Below, piece by piece: positions 12,801 to 21,499 of a stretch of 64,000 nucleotides of DNA. Source of the DNA: Arbacia lixula (taxonomy: Eukaryota > Echinodermata > Echinoidea > Arbacioida > Arbaciidae). The first letter of the stretch is position 1; each line of letters starts with the position of its first letter. Location of the stretch: the NCBI GenBank assembly GCA_963669155.1, contig OZ022581.1, positions 18,504,527 through 18,568,526 on the forward strand. Direction: 5' to 3'. Both the position numbers and the translations under genes were made by a program. Below the pieces are notes generated by a model. It did no database searches and was not told where the DNA came from. It saw nothing but the letters and a program-made list of their open reading frames with translations.

Positions 12801-15800
12801 TCAATGAACATTGCCAAACTTGGCTAAACTTGAAAAAGCAGAATGTGATATTTTCATTTCACATAGGAGCAATGCCCACCAAACATATACATTTTCTGAG
12901 AATAGCAAAGAGGCGGAGGCATATTTATCGACTGCGTGGCAGTCGAATTGCTCTAGTCTCTTATAAGACAATATTAAACCCTTTGAATCCACTGTTTAGC
13001 TGTGGTATTCAGGGTGACTTTCCTCTTGTAAGACATTGTTTAACCCTTTGACTCCACTGTTTAGCTTTGGTATTCAGGGTGACTTTTCTCTTGTAAGACA
13101 TTGTTTAACCCTTTGATTCCACTGTTTAGCTGTGGTATTCAGGGTGACTTTCCTCTTGTAAGACATTGTTTAACCCTTTGACTCCACTGTTTAGCTTTGG
13201 TATTCAGTGTGACTTTCCTCTTGTAAGAAATTGTTTAAACCTTTGACTCCAATGTTTAGCTTTGATATTCAGGGTGACTTTTCTCTTGTAAGGCATTGTA
13301 TAACCCTTTGACTCCACTGTTTAGCTTTGGTATTCAGTGTGACTTTCCTCTTGTAAAACATTGTTTAATCCTTTGACTCCACTGTTTAGCTTTGATATTC
13401 AGGGTGACTTTTCTCTTGTAAGGCATTGTTTAACAATTTGACTCCACTGTTTAGCTATGGTATTCAGGGTGACTTTCCTCTTGTAAGACATTGTTTAAGC
13501 CATTGACTGCATTGATAGTACATTGTTTAGCTCTGTTATTCATGGTGACTTTTATCTTATAAGACATTGTTTAACCCTTGACTCCACTGTTTAGCTGTGG
13601 GAATTGAGTGTGACTTTCCTCTTATAAAATATTGTTTAACCCCTTGACTCCACTGTTAAGCTGAGGTATTCAGGGTGACTTTTCTCTTATAAGACATTGT
13701 TTAACCCTTTGACTGCATTGATAGTACATTGTTTAGCTCTGTTATTCATGGTGACTTTTCTCTTATAACACATTGTTTAACCCTTTGACTGCATTGATAG
13801 TACATTGATTAGCTCTGTTATTCATGGTCCTGTTCTCTTATCACACATTGTTTGACCCTTTGACTGTAATTATAGCCTACCCGATATGCATCAGATCCTG
13901 GTTTATAGCCTCATTATTCATATTTTTGTTATGTACATATTTGTACTCCGGGCCCCTAGGGATGTCAGTTGAAGCCTGCTGATGGAGCCACACTGAATAA
14001 TAAATGAATAAAAATCTGTATCATTACTATGTGCGCTGCAGGTGTCGTATGCAGCACGGGATCTGAAGGCGGATATTATAGTGGACATGGCCACATTGAC
14101 CGGTGCCCAGGGTATCTCTACGGGGAAGTACCACGCCGGCCTGCTGACCAACAACGAGGATTGGGAGGTGGCGGCCATGAAGGCCGGTCAGTATCTGCTC
14201 TTTTAGTTTAGTACCGTATTTTTCGGTGTATAAGACGCATGTTTTTCCCCTTGAAAATCACGCCAAAGTCCGGGTGCGTCTTATACACGGCGTTAGAAAA
14301 AGTCAGGTCTTTCAAACTTACACGTATACACATGTATGGGACTATGCATTGTGTGACAACAATCAACATTTAACAACAAAATAAATGGCTTTGATAGCCC
14401 GACATAATACCGGTAATACGATCTCAATCACATCATCAGCATAATTACAGGTACGAAGAAAGCACCAGGACTAGTATTTGTCTGAGACACCTCAAAGAAA
14501 CCGCTAGCTAGAAAGCTAAGCCCTAAGGATAACCTCCGTTAGATCAGAGCCGCTATTGTTGCTTTGATCCGGCCTCCAGGTGGCGCTGTACACATTATCG
14601 TCCGCGGAGATAAAAAAAAAAAAATCTCCGCGGACGATAATGTGTACAGCGCCACCTCGAGGCCGGATCAAAGCAACAATAGCGGCTCTGATCTAACGGA
14701 GGTTATCCTTAGGGCTTAGCTTTCTAGCTAGCGGTTTCTTTGTGGTATCTCTGACAAATACTAGTTCTGGTGCTTTCTTTGAACTGGTAATTATGCTGAT
14801 GATGTGATTGAGATCGTATTACTGTTATTGTGTCAGGCTATCAAAGCCATCTATTTTGTTGTTGGATGTTGATTGTTGTCACACAATGCATAGTCCCATA
14901 CATGTGTATACATGTACGTGAGACCCAATTTTTTTTTTTTTTTCAAATTGCGTGCTCAAAGTCGGGGTGCGTCTTATGTGCGGGGGTGTCTTATCTGCCG
15001 GTCGATACGGTATATCAAATATGTAACTTACTCACCAGTTAATGGAAAAGTAAACATCCCCGAAGGATGGTCAGTATATGCAGATCTAGAATGAACCAAA
15101 AGGCCTAATGAGACAATCCCCTTGTGAGAAAATGTCTGGAAAAAGAAATGCAACCAGCCAGCCTAGCTGCACTCGTCTTCAGTAGCAACAACATATTTTA
15201 ATTATATTTGTTTCTAAACCAGATGTATAGAGAAAATCATGTCTGGTACTAATTAGCTAAAGTTTCATAAAGAAATGCAATGGTAATCTCCAAGGAGAAT
15301 GATATGTGTCGGATTGCTGTGGGCAAACATATTTTTTTCATTAATTTAATCAATCAAAACAGCTCTTGCCATGCTGTTTATTGAAAAATAATTGCCTTTG
15401 TTTGTTTGCGTTCACGGCAGGCCGCAACAGTGGAGATGTCGTGTTCCCATTGGTGTACTGCCCAGAGCTCCACTTCAGTGAGTTTGGCAGCGCAGTAGCA
15501 GACATGAAGAACTCTGTGGCAGTGAGTACAGTCCTTTCTTTGTCACTTTAGTTGTCGGCTGCATGCTTGTATACATTACATCAAACATTATATGATAAAA
15601 GTTTTTTTTAGCGTCAAATGGTTGCTTTCCTCATGAGAAAACAACGCCTATAGTTCACATTACCCTTCATCACACGCTATGTTTTAATGGACATTAACAT
15701 CCATGGACAATGTCCTGACACTAGACATAACACTTCTATATTGATTTCCTGTGCGTTATTTCAAGTACCTGAGTCCCTTTCCTGCCACCCTGGATGACAT

Positions 15801-18239
15801 TGTCTAGCCTAGGTTCCAGGCTGCATGCTCCTTTTTTTTCTACACTACTATCACAACTACAGCCTGAAACACAGACTAACCCCCTTTCCTTTCCCTGCCA
15901 AGTAGCCTGCCTTCCAGGCTGTTGGACATTTTTTCTCACTAAACTATTCAATAAAGTGGCCTGGCTGCATTAGACTAATCATTCTAAATCTCTAGGACTG
16001 AGAAAAAAAAATTATACTGTGAGTAGTCTTAGATTACTAGACTCTTTTTGTCTGTTGGGATAAAAAATGTGCAACCACCTGAAAGCCAGGCTTCATGTCA
16101 AGGGGGAAGGGAAGATGAAATTCTGGTGGATCTATACATCCAAACAAGCTGTGATTAAAGCATGGCAAGTGCAAGAGAATGAAACAGGCACAAGTCCTTG
16201 AACTTAGGCTAGTACCCATGTGGTATAAATCAGACAGCTGTCTGGCTGTCTGATGCTCGCTGCCAAAACAAACAGTCACATTATTTCCTTATATGGCTTC
16301 CAACAGAAACAACATGGGACATGACTTTACCAGTCCCCATTTTCCATTTTGTTCCTTGTTTTTTAATGGATTTCCCTCTTCCGTCCCTACTCCATTAACC
16401 CGTGATCCCAGTCACTGTGTAGGTTGGACAGGTCTGTTACTTCTTCCTTGTTTAGTTTCAGTAAAAATGCCTGTGTTTTGTTTTTGAAACTTGCAGTGAA
16501 ATCTATGCTGGAAATATTATTTCAGGTTCTAGGTTCCTTATTCCCTGGCATACTGTACCAATCACCTTGTGTGATGTAAAATTTCTCTAATCCTTCTTTA
16601 ATTTTATCGGCCCCCACAACAATGGTGCTGGTAGCATTATTTTAATACATTTTTTTTTTTTTTTTTTATCTGGATAGCCCCATCCTTATGCATGCACTTT
16701 CCCCTTTCTGTGCCCCCTTATTCATTATCAATAATAAATGTATCTGAATATGTAGGACATGTTATAAATGAGCATATGGCTTTATTCAAAGAAATAAATG
16801 TTTTGCGGAGAGACAATAAACGATATACTCTTTGTTTTGCTGTTACTTTCCATACTAATTAGATTGATAAATCAATCAGCAGTACATGATAGTTCAAGTC
16901 CCCCCATGAATTTCTTTCAGTCAATCAATCTTATTTACATCACTTACATATATGTATTTCAACACACACAAAAAAAAGTTCTTAATTATTTGGGGGGTAA
17001 GGTTGTAGGATATCTTCACTTCCAACAATGTAGTAATAACTTTTCTGTGTAAATTATGTGTCAAGCTATTTATACATGCCGTAAGTGTATATCCTACCCA
17101 ATTTGGGCTTCGGGCTGCGATGTTTGATATTGATAAAACCTTTCAACCTCTCTATGCCTGTAGGATCGTGGGAATGCCCAGAGCTCCTGCGCTGGTCTGT
17201 TCATTGGTGCCCACATCGGGTTTGACTTTGGAGGCGTGTGGGTCCATTTTGATATTGCCTCTCCAAGCTACTCAGTAAGTGGATTTAGATATTTTTGGTG
17301 TAATTAATCCAAGTTGTAATCATGATTTCCTCCTTGATTTATCTATTGATTTGAAGATATTAAAATATGTTATGATAATGTTGAATTGTTTTTGTGAATG
17401 TACTAGATTTCATGTATTGAATGAACAGGGTACCAATAGTCTATTGATGTTTTATTTGTCAGTAAATTGATCTACAAGAGTAATTGAGTACAACATTGCT
17501 TCTTTTGAGAGATTGATAAAGACCTATATTCTCATATAAAGCCCACATTTTTGTTTCCCCATAACGATATTTCTCATTGAAAATATGTAAAGAGTACCAG
17601 AGTGGTGTCATCATACCCAATGTTAGGCAGGTCTCTGGTTCTAAACAATATACCTCAAGAGAGACATTTACTGGTCTGACATTGTCTAGCAGGATAGTTT
17701 CTGGCACTCCTAATAAGATTCCCCACTGTTAATATCAATGCTGCTTGCTCTACCCACATAGTTTAGAACCAGATGCTCATATAACGTCACATTTTGGTAC
17801 TCTGTTAAACGATTTAAAAAAACCTTGTATGAAAAGACCACCTGATCATAAAGACCGCATTTCTTGTTCTCTTTTAGCGATCTTTATAAACAGGTGTTAC
17901 TAATGTTTTGTTTCCTCATTGAAACCTGTAGTGAAGTAACCAATACATGAAGACTGCCTTGCTTATGAATACCGCATTTCCCCTTTGAGTGGTCTTTACA
18001 TACAGGTTTCACTATACACACTTTCCTATGCTTAGTCCTGGCTAACTCCTCCCTCTTGTCTACCCCTACCCCACCCACAGGGGGAGCGGGCGACGGGGTA
18101 CGGGGTTGCCCTCCTGCTGGCCCTGTTTGGACGTGCCTCACGCTCCTCCCTCCTCCGGGCCGCCTCACCCCTGGGCCCCTGCGCTGTGGATGACGACATG
18201 CAAGTGGAGAGCGCCACCAAGAGGATCAGACTCATATGA
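3677..18239 (+). CDS. NPEPL1: Probable leucyl aminopeptidase, M17 family (NPEPL1-like), complete 12-exon gene
   Basis: Exons: 3677-3835, 5092-5277, 5847-6104, 7886-7967, 8824-8966, 9526-9603, 10000-10100, 10620-10674, 14042-14186, 15421-15521, 17164-17274, 18081-18239. All introns are GT..AG and phases agree, giving 525 residues, close to vertebrate NPEPL1 as I recall it. The N-terminal half (about 1-228) is the less conserved M17 domain; the C-terminal half holds the catalytic site. Visible are VGKGIVYDTGG with Lys262 and Asp267, Lys274, Asp285, MATLTGA (370-376) and the family signature NTDAEGRL (342-349) with Asp344, Glu346 and Arg348, so all expected metal and catalytic residues are present. 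Known M17 enzymes are two-metal cytosolic peptidases that remove N-terminal residues; the substrate of NPEPL1 is not established. The start at 3677 has A at -3 and G at +4 and is the first ATG matching the family N-terminus. Exons are GC-rich in AT-rich introns. Sure of family and structure; 5' UTR not defined. Confidence 0.96.
4843..4906. mobile_element. 64-bp TTAA-flanked hairpin element
   Basis: The ends CCCTCTTGATACCA and TGGTATTGAAAGGG are near-complementary, and the element is bounded by TTAA at 4839-4842 and 4907-4910. It lies in intron 1 of the aminopeptidase gene and is one of at least six related copies in the window. Confidence 0.7.
5092..5277 (+). CDS. NPEPL1: NPEPL1-like exon 2 (residues 54-115)
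   Basis: The acceptor tttcag lies at 5086-5091 and the donor gtg|gtagg at 5278. Encodes 62 residues including ASLAALPVKASRHNAPS and LVRNCL, matching the N-terminal domain of NPEPL1. Both ends are phase 0. The exon is strongly GC-rich compared with its flanks. Confidence 0.93.
5847..6104 (+). CDS. NPEPL1: NPEPL1-like exon 3 (residues 116-201)
   Basis: The largest exon, 86 codons, phase 0 at both ends. Encodes VFALGCAIARAFPLYSRK and ends with RIVDTPCSEMNTNHFVE, the conserved segment joining the N-terminal and catalytic domains in this family. A transposon-like insert starts only 45 bases after the donor. Confidence 0.95.
6149..7179. mobile_element. Non-autonomous DNA transposon, 1031 bp, in intron 3
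   Basis: The left end CAGACATGCCAACC and the inverted right end CAGAGATGCCAACC match at 13 of 14 positions. The 6-base duplication AATGTA lies directly outside both ends (6143-6148 and 7180-7185). Just inside each end are repeated ATACGATTTT motifs. A third related end (CCAGAAGTTGGCAGGTCTGG) sits at about 6573-6592, so a smaller element may be nested, or one may have grown from another. The ends resemble hAT-type termini but the duplication is 6 rather than 8 bases, so the superfamily is left open. No transposase is recognisable. Confidence 0.72.
7778..7849. mobile_element. 72-bp TTAA-type hairpin element
   Basis: Begins CTCTCTCAGTACCA and ends with a near-inverse ATTGAAAGGC followed by TTAA. 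The same family as the element at 4843-4906. Located in intron 3, only 36 bases before exon 4. Confidence 0.6.
7886..7967 (+). CDS. NPEPL1: NPEPL1-like exon 4 (residues 202-229, last codon split)
   Basis: Acceptor ttgtag, donor g|gtatgt. Encodes EIQKIGRELNIVPTII followed by a GFGG-type loop that is completed by exon 5. It ends in phase 1 and exon 5 supplies the two missing bases. Confidence 0.92.
8370..8525. repeat. Dispersed AAAGACCACATTTCC / GACAGGTTT-type repeat
   Basis: Contains tataaagaccacatttcctg and a following caggtttcag. Related blocks occur near 10510-10580, 17745-18015 and 19250-19415. The units form alternating inverted motifs (ACCTGTCTATA and its complement). Confidence 0.6.
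8545..8640 (-). mobile_element. Fragment of the 3' end of a LINE
   Basis: This stretch is clearly similar to 21506-21600 in the same orientation (shared blocks such as caggct(t), ctggt(t/c)cagtt(g/a)gga and gccattgca or gccatggaa). There it directly follows the C-terminal coding end of a minus-strand LINE, so this looks like the tail of another copy in intron 4. Confidence 0.5.
8824..8966 (+). CDS. NPEPL1: NPEPL1-like exon 5 (residues 229-276), first metal-binding motif
   Basis: Encodes IYGVGKAA and then VGKGIVYDTGGLSIKGK. In M17 enzymes this segment carries the metal-binding lysine and aspartate (here Lys262 and Asp267) and the catalytic lysine (here Lys274). Donor aag|gtattg, phase 0. Confidence 0.96.
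9526..9603 (+). CDS. NPEPL1: NPEPL1-like exon 6 (residues 277-302)
   Basis: Encodes TAMPGMKRDCGGAAAILGAF, which holds the metal-ligand aspartate (Asp285) and the Gly/Ala-rich helix that follows it in M17 enzymes. 26 codons, phase 0 at both ends. Confidence 0.95.
10000..10100 (+). CDS. NPEPL1: NPEPL1-like exon 7 (residues 303-336)
   Basis: Encodes GFQENLHALFCLAENAVGP and HIMYSG, the segment before the NTDAEGRL signature. It ends in phase 2 with ggg ag|gtaaga; the split arginine codon is completed by exon 8. Confidence 0.94.
10620..10674 (+). CDS. NPEPL1: NPEPL1-like exon 8 (residues 336-354), M17 signature NTDAEGRL
   Basis: A 55-base exon encoding SVEINNTDAEGRLVLADG. NTDAEGRL is the cytosol aminopeptidase signature and supplies two metal ligands (Asp344, Glu346) and the catalytic arginine (Arg348). 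The donor gga|gtaagt opens a 3.4-kb intron full of tandem repeats. Confidence 0.97.
11189..11470. repeat. 64-bp satellite, left block
   Basis: About four copies of a roughly 64-base unit containing ttgtttaaccctttgactcc and ttcagggtgactttc, starting near 11219, 11283, 11347 and 11411. The block begins with ttttatgcctccaccaca, which matches the end of the element inserted just downstream. Confidence 0.9.
11471..12946. mobile_element. AGGTCA-rich tandem-repeat element inserted in the satellite
   Basis: The left end holds a near-perfect hairpin (GCCTCCGCCAC / GTGGCCGGAGGC, 11478-11503), then (TCCG)n at about 11518-11585. Next come about eight copies of a 155-172-base unit (near 11712, 11872, 12033, 12203, 12358, 12524, 12691, 12793), decaying to the right. 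The right end has the inverse GGCGGAGGCAT (12912-12922) and a small hairpin CGACTGCG/TGGCAGTCG. Four units carry a perfect AGGTCAAAGGTCA. It separates the two satellite blocks in intron 8. No coding capacity; superfamily unknown. Confidence 0.75.
12950..13875. repeat. 64-bp satellite, right block
   Basis: About 14 further units of the same satellite, starting near 12968, 13032, 13097, 13161, 13225, 13290, 13354, 13418, 13482, 13562, 13626, 13690, 13768 and 13846. Later units are 14-16 bases longer because of an added tgcattgatagtacatt segment, a higher-order variant. Confidence 0.92.
14042..14186 (+). CDS. NPEPL1: NPEPL1-like exon 9 (residues 355-403)
   Basis: Encodes VSYAARDLKADIIVDMATLTGAQ and GKYHAGLLTN. 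MATLTGA is conserved across M17 and lines the active site. Donor g|gtcagt, phase 1. A long foldback element begins 25 bases after the donor. Confidence 0.95.
14212..15012. mobile_element. 801-bp foldback (palindromic) element in intron 9
   Basis: Two inverted arms of about 400 bases meet at an A-rich loop (14612-14624). The innermost 120 bases or so (through gcgctgtacacattatcg) are almost identical between the arms, and the outer part is clearly alignable with some differences. The ends are TACCGTAT and ATACGGTA, with GTGCGTCTTAT inside. The TA at each end may be a target duplication. No coding capacity. The termini resemble a widespread animal MITE type, which I cannot name with certainty. 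Confidence 0.88.
15421..15521 (+). CDS. NPEPL1: NPEPL1-like exon 10 (residues 403-436)
   Basis: Encodes RNSGDVVFPLVYCPELHFSE and AVADMKNSVA, diagnostic of the NPEPL1 branch rather than cytosolic LAP3. Acceptor acggcag, donor gca|gtgagt, phase 0. Confidence 0.95.
15795..16035. repeat. Dispersed repeat, CCAGGCTG...GGACATTT type
   Basis: Contains tagcctaggttccaggctg and again gccttccaggctgttggacatttttt, then gtggcctggctgcattagac. Related blocks lie near 31110, 44270, 45635-45860, 48340-48470, 52735, 59055-59185, 60975-61200 and 62450. Confidence 0.55.
17164..17274 (+). CDS. NPEPL1: NPEPL1-like exon 11 (residues 437-473)
   Basis: Encodes DRGNAQSSCAGLFIGAHIGF and GVWVHFDIASP, part of the conserved C-terminal catalytic core. 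Acceptor ctgtag, donor tca|gtaagt, 37 codons in phase 0. Confidence 0.95.
17500..18015. repeat. Dispersed AAAGACCGCATTTC / ACAGGTTTCACTAT-type repeat block
   Basis: At least two units (ataaagaccgcatttcttg near 17850 and ataccgcatttcccctttg near 17968, ending acaggtttcactatac at 18003-18018) with a diverged one near 17540. The block ends about 65 bases before exon 12. Confidence 0.6.
18081..18239 (+). CDS. NPEPL1: NPEPL1-like exon 12 (residues 474-525 and stop)
   Basis: Encodes GERATGYGVALLLALFGRAS, then a less conserved tail ending KRIRLI and a TGA at 18237-18239. The basic C-terminus resembles the lysine/arginine-rich end of vertebrate NPEPL1. The exon is GC-rich (more than 60% by eye), far above the surrounding sequence. 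Confidence 0.94.
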   Translation, partial: GERATGYGVALLLALFGRASRSSLLRAASPLGPCAVDDDMQVESATKRIRLI

Positions 18240-19249
18240 AACCCTTTTTCCGTCAGAGTCGCTGTTTATAGACCGGCTCATTGGTTATGTAAACTATGTA
18301 ATCTGCCATGAGAAAAACATTAATTTTATTTTTTTTTCATTAGATTTTTTTTTTTTTATCGACCAGTTCAACAATGAAGTAATGTGCCCTGTCATGAGAA
18401 AAACATGATTTATATTTGTTTGTTTGTTGGGGGGGTATTGTCTAAACTGTATGTAATATAACTATGGAGCTATTTTGTAGTTAAGTACTTGTCAGCTGTT
18501 TTTCTGAAGGGGATTATCTCACCATTGCAGATGATATGCCAAGCATACCTTAAAAAGACATCTTGCGCCTAAATGTACTCTTCACAATGGCTGGAGAGAA
18601 GACTACAAGTGATGCAGTCGTGAAGACCTTTTCAGATTTGATCAGAATTTCTTACGTTCAGCATTGTTTTTCTCTATCTTTTGTGTAGGGAAAAGTCATA
18701 CAAAGGAGGTATAGAATATAAGATTGGACATTCCTACCAACAACTCTACGGTCAATATTATGCCATATTACGTGAGCTAGCCGTATCGCGTTTGCTCACG
18801 GAGAGTATTCTAGCTGGCTGAGTTGTGCAGGATTCATCCATTACACTGTAGGCTTTGCTGTTTTGATTGGTCAGATCATCTATCGAACATGAATTGTGCA
18901 AGAGGTTGAAGTGACGTTTCTGTGCTCAATAACAATTAGTGACCTCCTTGCTGTGCTTCTCACTGGGGTAGTCTTCTATCCAGCCATCGTATAGAATATT
19001 AGACACTAGAGGTCTTGTTATAGGCTAGGTATCCCTTTGCAATGTTCAATACTAAGGATTTACACTGCTATTGATAACCTATCATTCAGTGCACATAGTT
19101 ACAGTAAGTCTCCTAAACCTCATAAAAAGTAGAAATGATTATATGCCATACATTTTTTGTTGATGCACTACTATTATTTTTAGTAAGCTGGTCGCCAGAC
19201 GTTAAATTGCGATGCTATTGCATGCTACTGATATACAGCACACATCACA

Positions 19250-19415
19250 CAGTCACATCTGTCTATAGAGACCAGTATTTCTAACAGCCACCTGTCTGTA
19301 TAGACCACTAAACTTATCCCTTTAGAGATGTGTGCATGTAGTTGCACATGTCTGTACAGACCACTAATCAGTTTCCCATGAAGGGGTCTTTATGGTAGGT
19401 TTGACTGTAGTAGAA
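19250..19415. repeat. Dispersed GACCACT / GTCTTTATGGTAGGTTT-type repeat in the 3' UTR
   Basis: Contains acctgtctgtatagaccact twice with variation and ends ggtctttatggtaggtttga, the same arrangement as the copies in introns 4 and 11. If the 3' UTR ends at 19926, this copy is transcribed in the mature message. Confidence 0.55.
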
Positions 19416-19925
19416 ACAGCACATATGATTCTTATTTCTGAGACTGTTTTCAGCTTAACATATTACAATAAAACAGTATGTAATTGTGCACTCTTTGTAG
19501 AAGTTATCTGTTGACATTGAATGTCGTATTATGTGTATCGTAATTCTATTTGTTCTGAAAATACCATAGTGTTACTGTCGTACAACACACTAATGTTACC
19601 ATAGTATGAAATATTATAAAAGTGCACTTTCTTAACTTCCCTGCAACATACATTGCAAAAATGAAGTGTTTAAACCTGTGTCTTATCTATCAATTCTATT
19701 TCCCCACTTATATATATCTGATAGTACATTTTTGAACTCCATAAAGAATGCCTAAAAGGTTGTATTGAACTCTTTGTGTGTCATGGAGGCATTTTTGCAC
19801 AAGCAACACACATAGCTCCCATACATAACAAGTTGCATCACATGCAAAAGGTTAACTGGTTGTAACTTTAGTCAGTCTAGCGCTTAAACATTTGATATAT
19901 AATGTTTATAAATTGAGGAAATATG

Positions 19926-19931
19926 AATAAA
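19926..19931 (+). terminator. Candidate polyadenylation signal of the NPEPL1-like gene
   Basis: AATAAA followed by a GT/T-rich element about 35-65 bases downstream. An alternative signal with the same hexamer lies at 19467-19472. Confidence 0.5.
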
Positions 19932-19950
19932 AGATGCATTGTCAAGAATT

Positions 19951-21499
19951 TTGATTTCATTTCTGTAAATGTTGGTATTGTTGTTATTTTTCCTCTTTAA
20001 TAGAGCATTTGTCAAACCAGGGAAGTGCTATACAGGTGTGTTTACTTTAAAAGAATTGAGCCTATCATTTACCTTTACAGTGTTGCATGAGGTTCTGGGA
20101 AGGAGACAAATTCTGAAGTCCTTTTTGGCATTAATATTTCAGACCATGCCTTGAAATCCACCTAGGTGCTCTGCCATTCCATAATGTACCTATAGCTTAC
20201 CTAAAGAGCTCACAGTTTTCCCAATTTGATTTTTAAGATGAATGTCGAAATAAATGCCATGAACTTTACAGGTCAAGTGAGCCATTTAATAGAAGAACAT
20301 TATTTTGGGCCACCGCAAAGTAAGAACATTTCCAGAGTTGCAATATGGAGGAGTGCCATGAAGGCAAGTGATCGCAAGGGGGAGGAAAAAAGAGTGAACC
20401 GCTTCCGTGTAAACGAACCTTAAGGGAAGTGTTTTGACGGAGAAGTAGGTAAACGGAAGGTTTGAAGAAAGCTGAACAATTAAGACATTGGCAAGGTATC
20501 GCCCTCAGAAATGTCACAAGTACAAATTTGGCAGGTGCAGCGGAATCAGGAAATTGCACAAATTTCAATGTTGTGTTTGTGCCAAGTATGTTTTTATAGG
20601 TTGAGACCAGGAAGAGTGTGTCAAACTTGTTGAATGTAGAATGTTCTTCTTGTGAATGTGATTACCAGCATATTTTCCTGTTTCTGCATCTACAGCACAG
20701 CTTTATCCTTGTTACATCCTCCATATCTCCTATGGTAGCTGTTTTCCTGATGTATATCCTTTAGTGAGATATATTCACTGCCTTTGGTGCTATGCACTCA
20801 TAAATCTGAACTGTATTGACACAAAGACATAAGGTACGAATCCTTTTATAACTCATCGCTAGTTTATCTGTTTACAGAATTTATTTTTAACTCTGTATAT
20901 CAAAAATGTACTGAACACGCTAGAGCCAGTTCGGCCATGTTTTGCATAGCAGCAAGTGCATTGATAGAAGACTGGGGTGGTGATTGTTCAAAGGACAAAA
21001 GCTCTACGTCTTTAAACACAGGACAAGTACATGCCTTGATTCTATGCCTCAGTATGTCTGAATTCATTATGTTTGTCTTTGCAACAGTTATACTATGTGG
21101 TGGTGGACAATTCTGGTATGTAAATAGTAAGTAGAAAGGATTAGCATGGATGGAGACTAGGACAAACATTCTTACATTCATATCAAGTATTGCAATTGAG
21201 AAGAAACATTCATGAATTGTTTTCATAAGAACCCTTTCACATGATAACTACTTCTATGTGTTTGCTCGTATGTCACTAACAAGACTGCAAAGCACTAGTA
21301 GATGCATGTATGTCATGGATTAGTAGTTTGATTAAATGACCTGCAATAGTAAGCTGTTTGCATTCAGGAGTCTCATCTGCAACATGAGTTTACTATTTCG
21401 CTGACACTTCTGCCCTTCACCAAGGATTTTCCTTCCTGCAAAGATGTCAAATACTGTATGTGTGTGTGTGTGAGAATCACTGCCGATATGGTTCAAGCT
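19951..21499. other. Intergenic DNA, no recognised feature
   Basis: AT-rich, with only short chance reading frames on both strands and a short (TG)n near 21460-21474. Confidence 0.5.

Larger units (their letters stand above)
18240..19950 (+). other. Probable 3' UTR of the NPEPL1-like gene
   Basis: AT-rich sequence after the stop with no supported coding potential. Possible poly(A) signals are AATAAA at 19467-19472 and 19926-19931. The second is followed within about 50 bases by a GT/T-rich stretch (about 19965-19995), as expected for cleavage. The 3' UTR would include one copy of the GACAGGTTT-type dispersed repeat near 19250-19415. The exact end is inferred. Confidence 0.5.
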
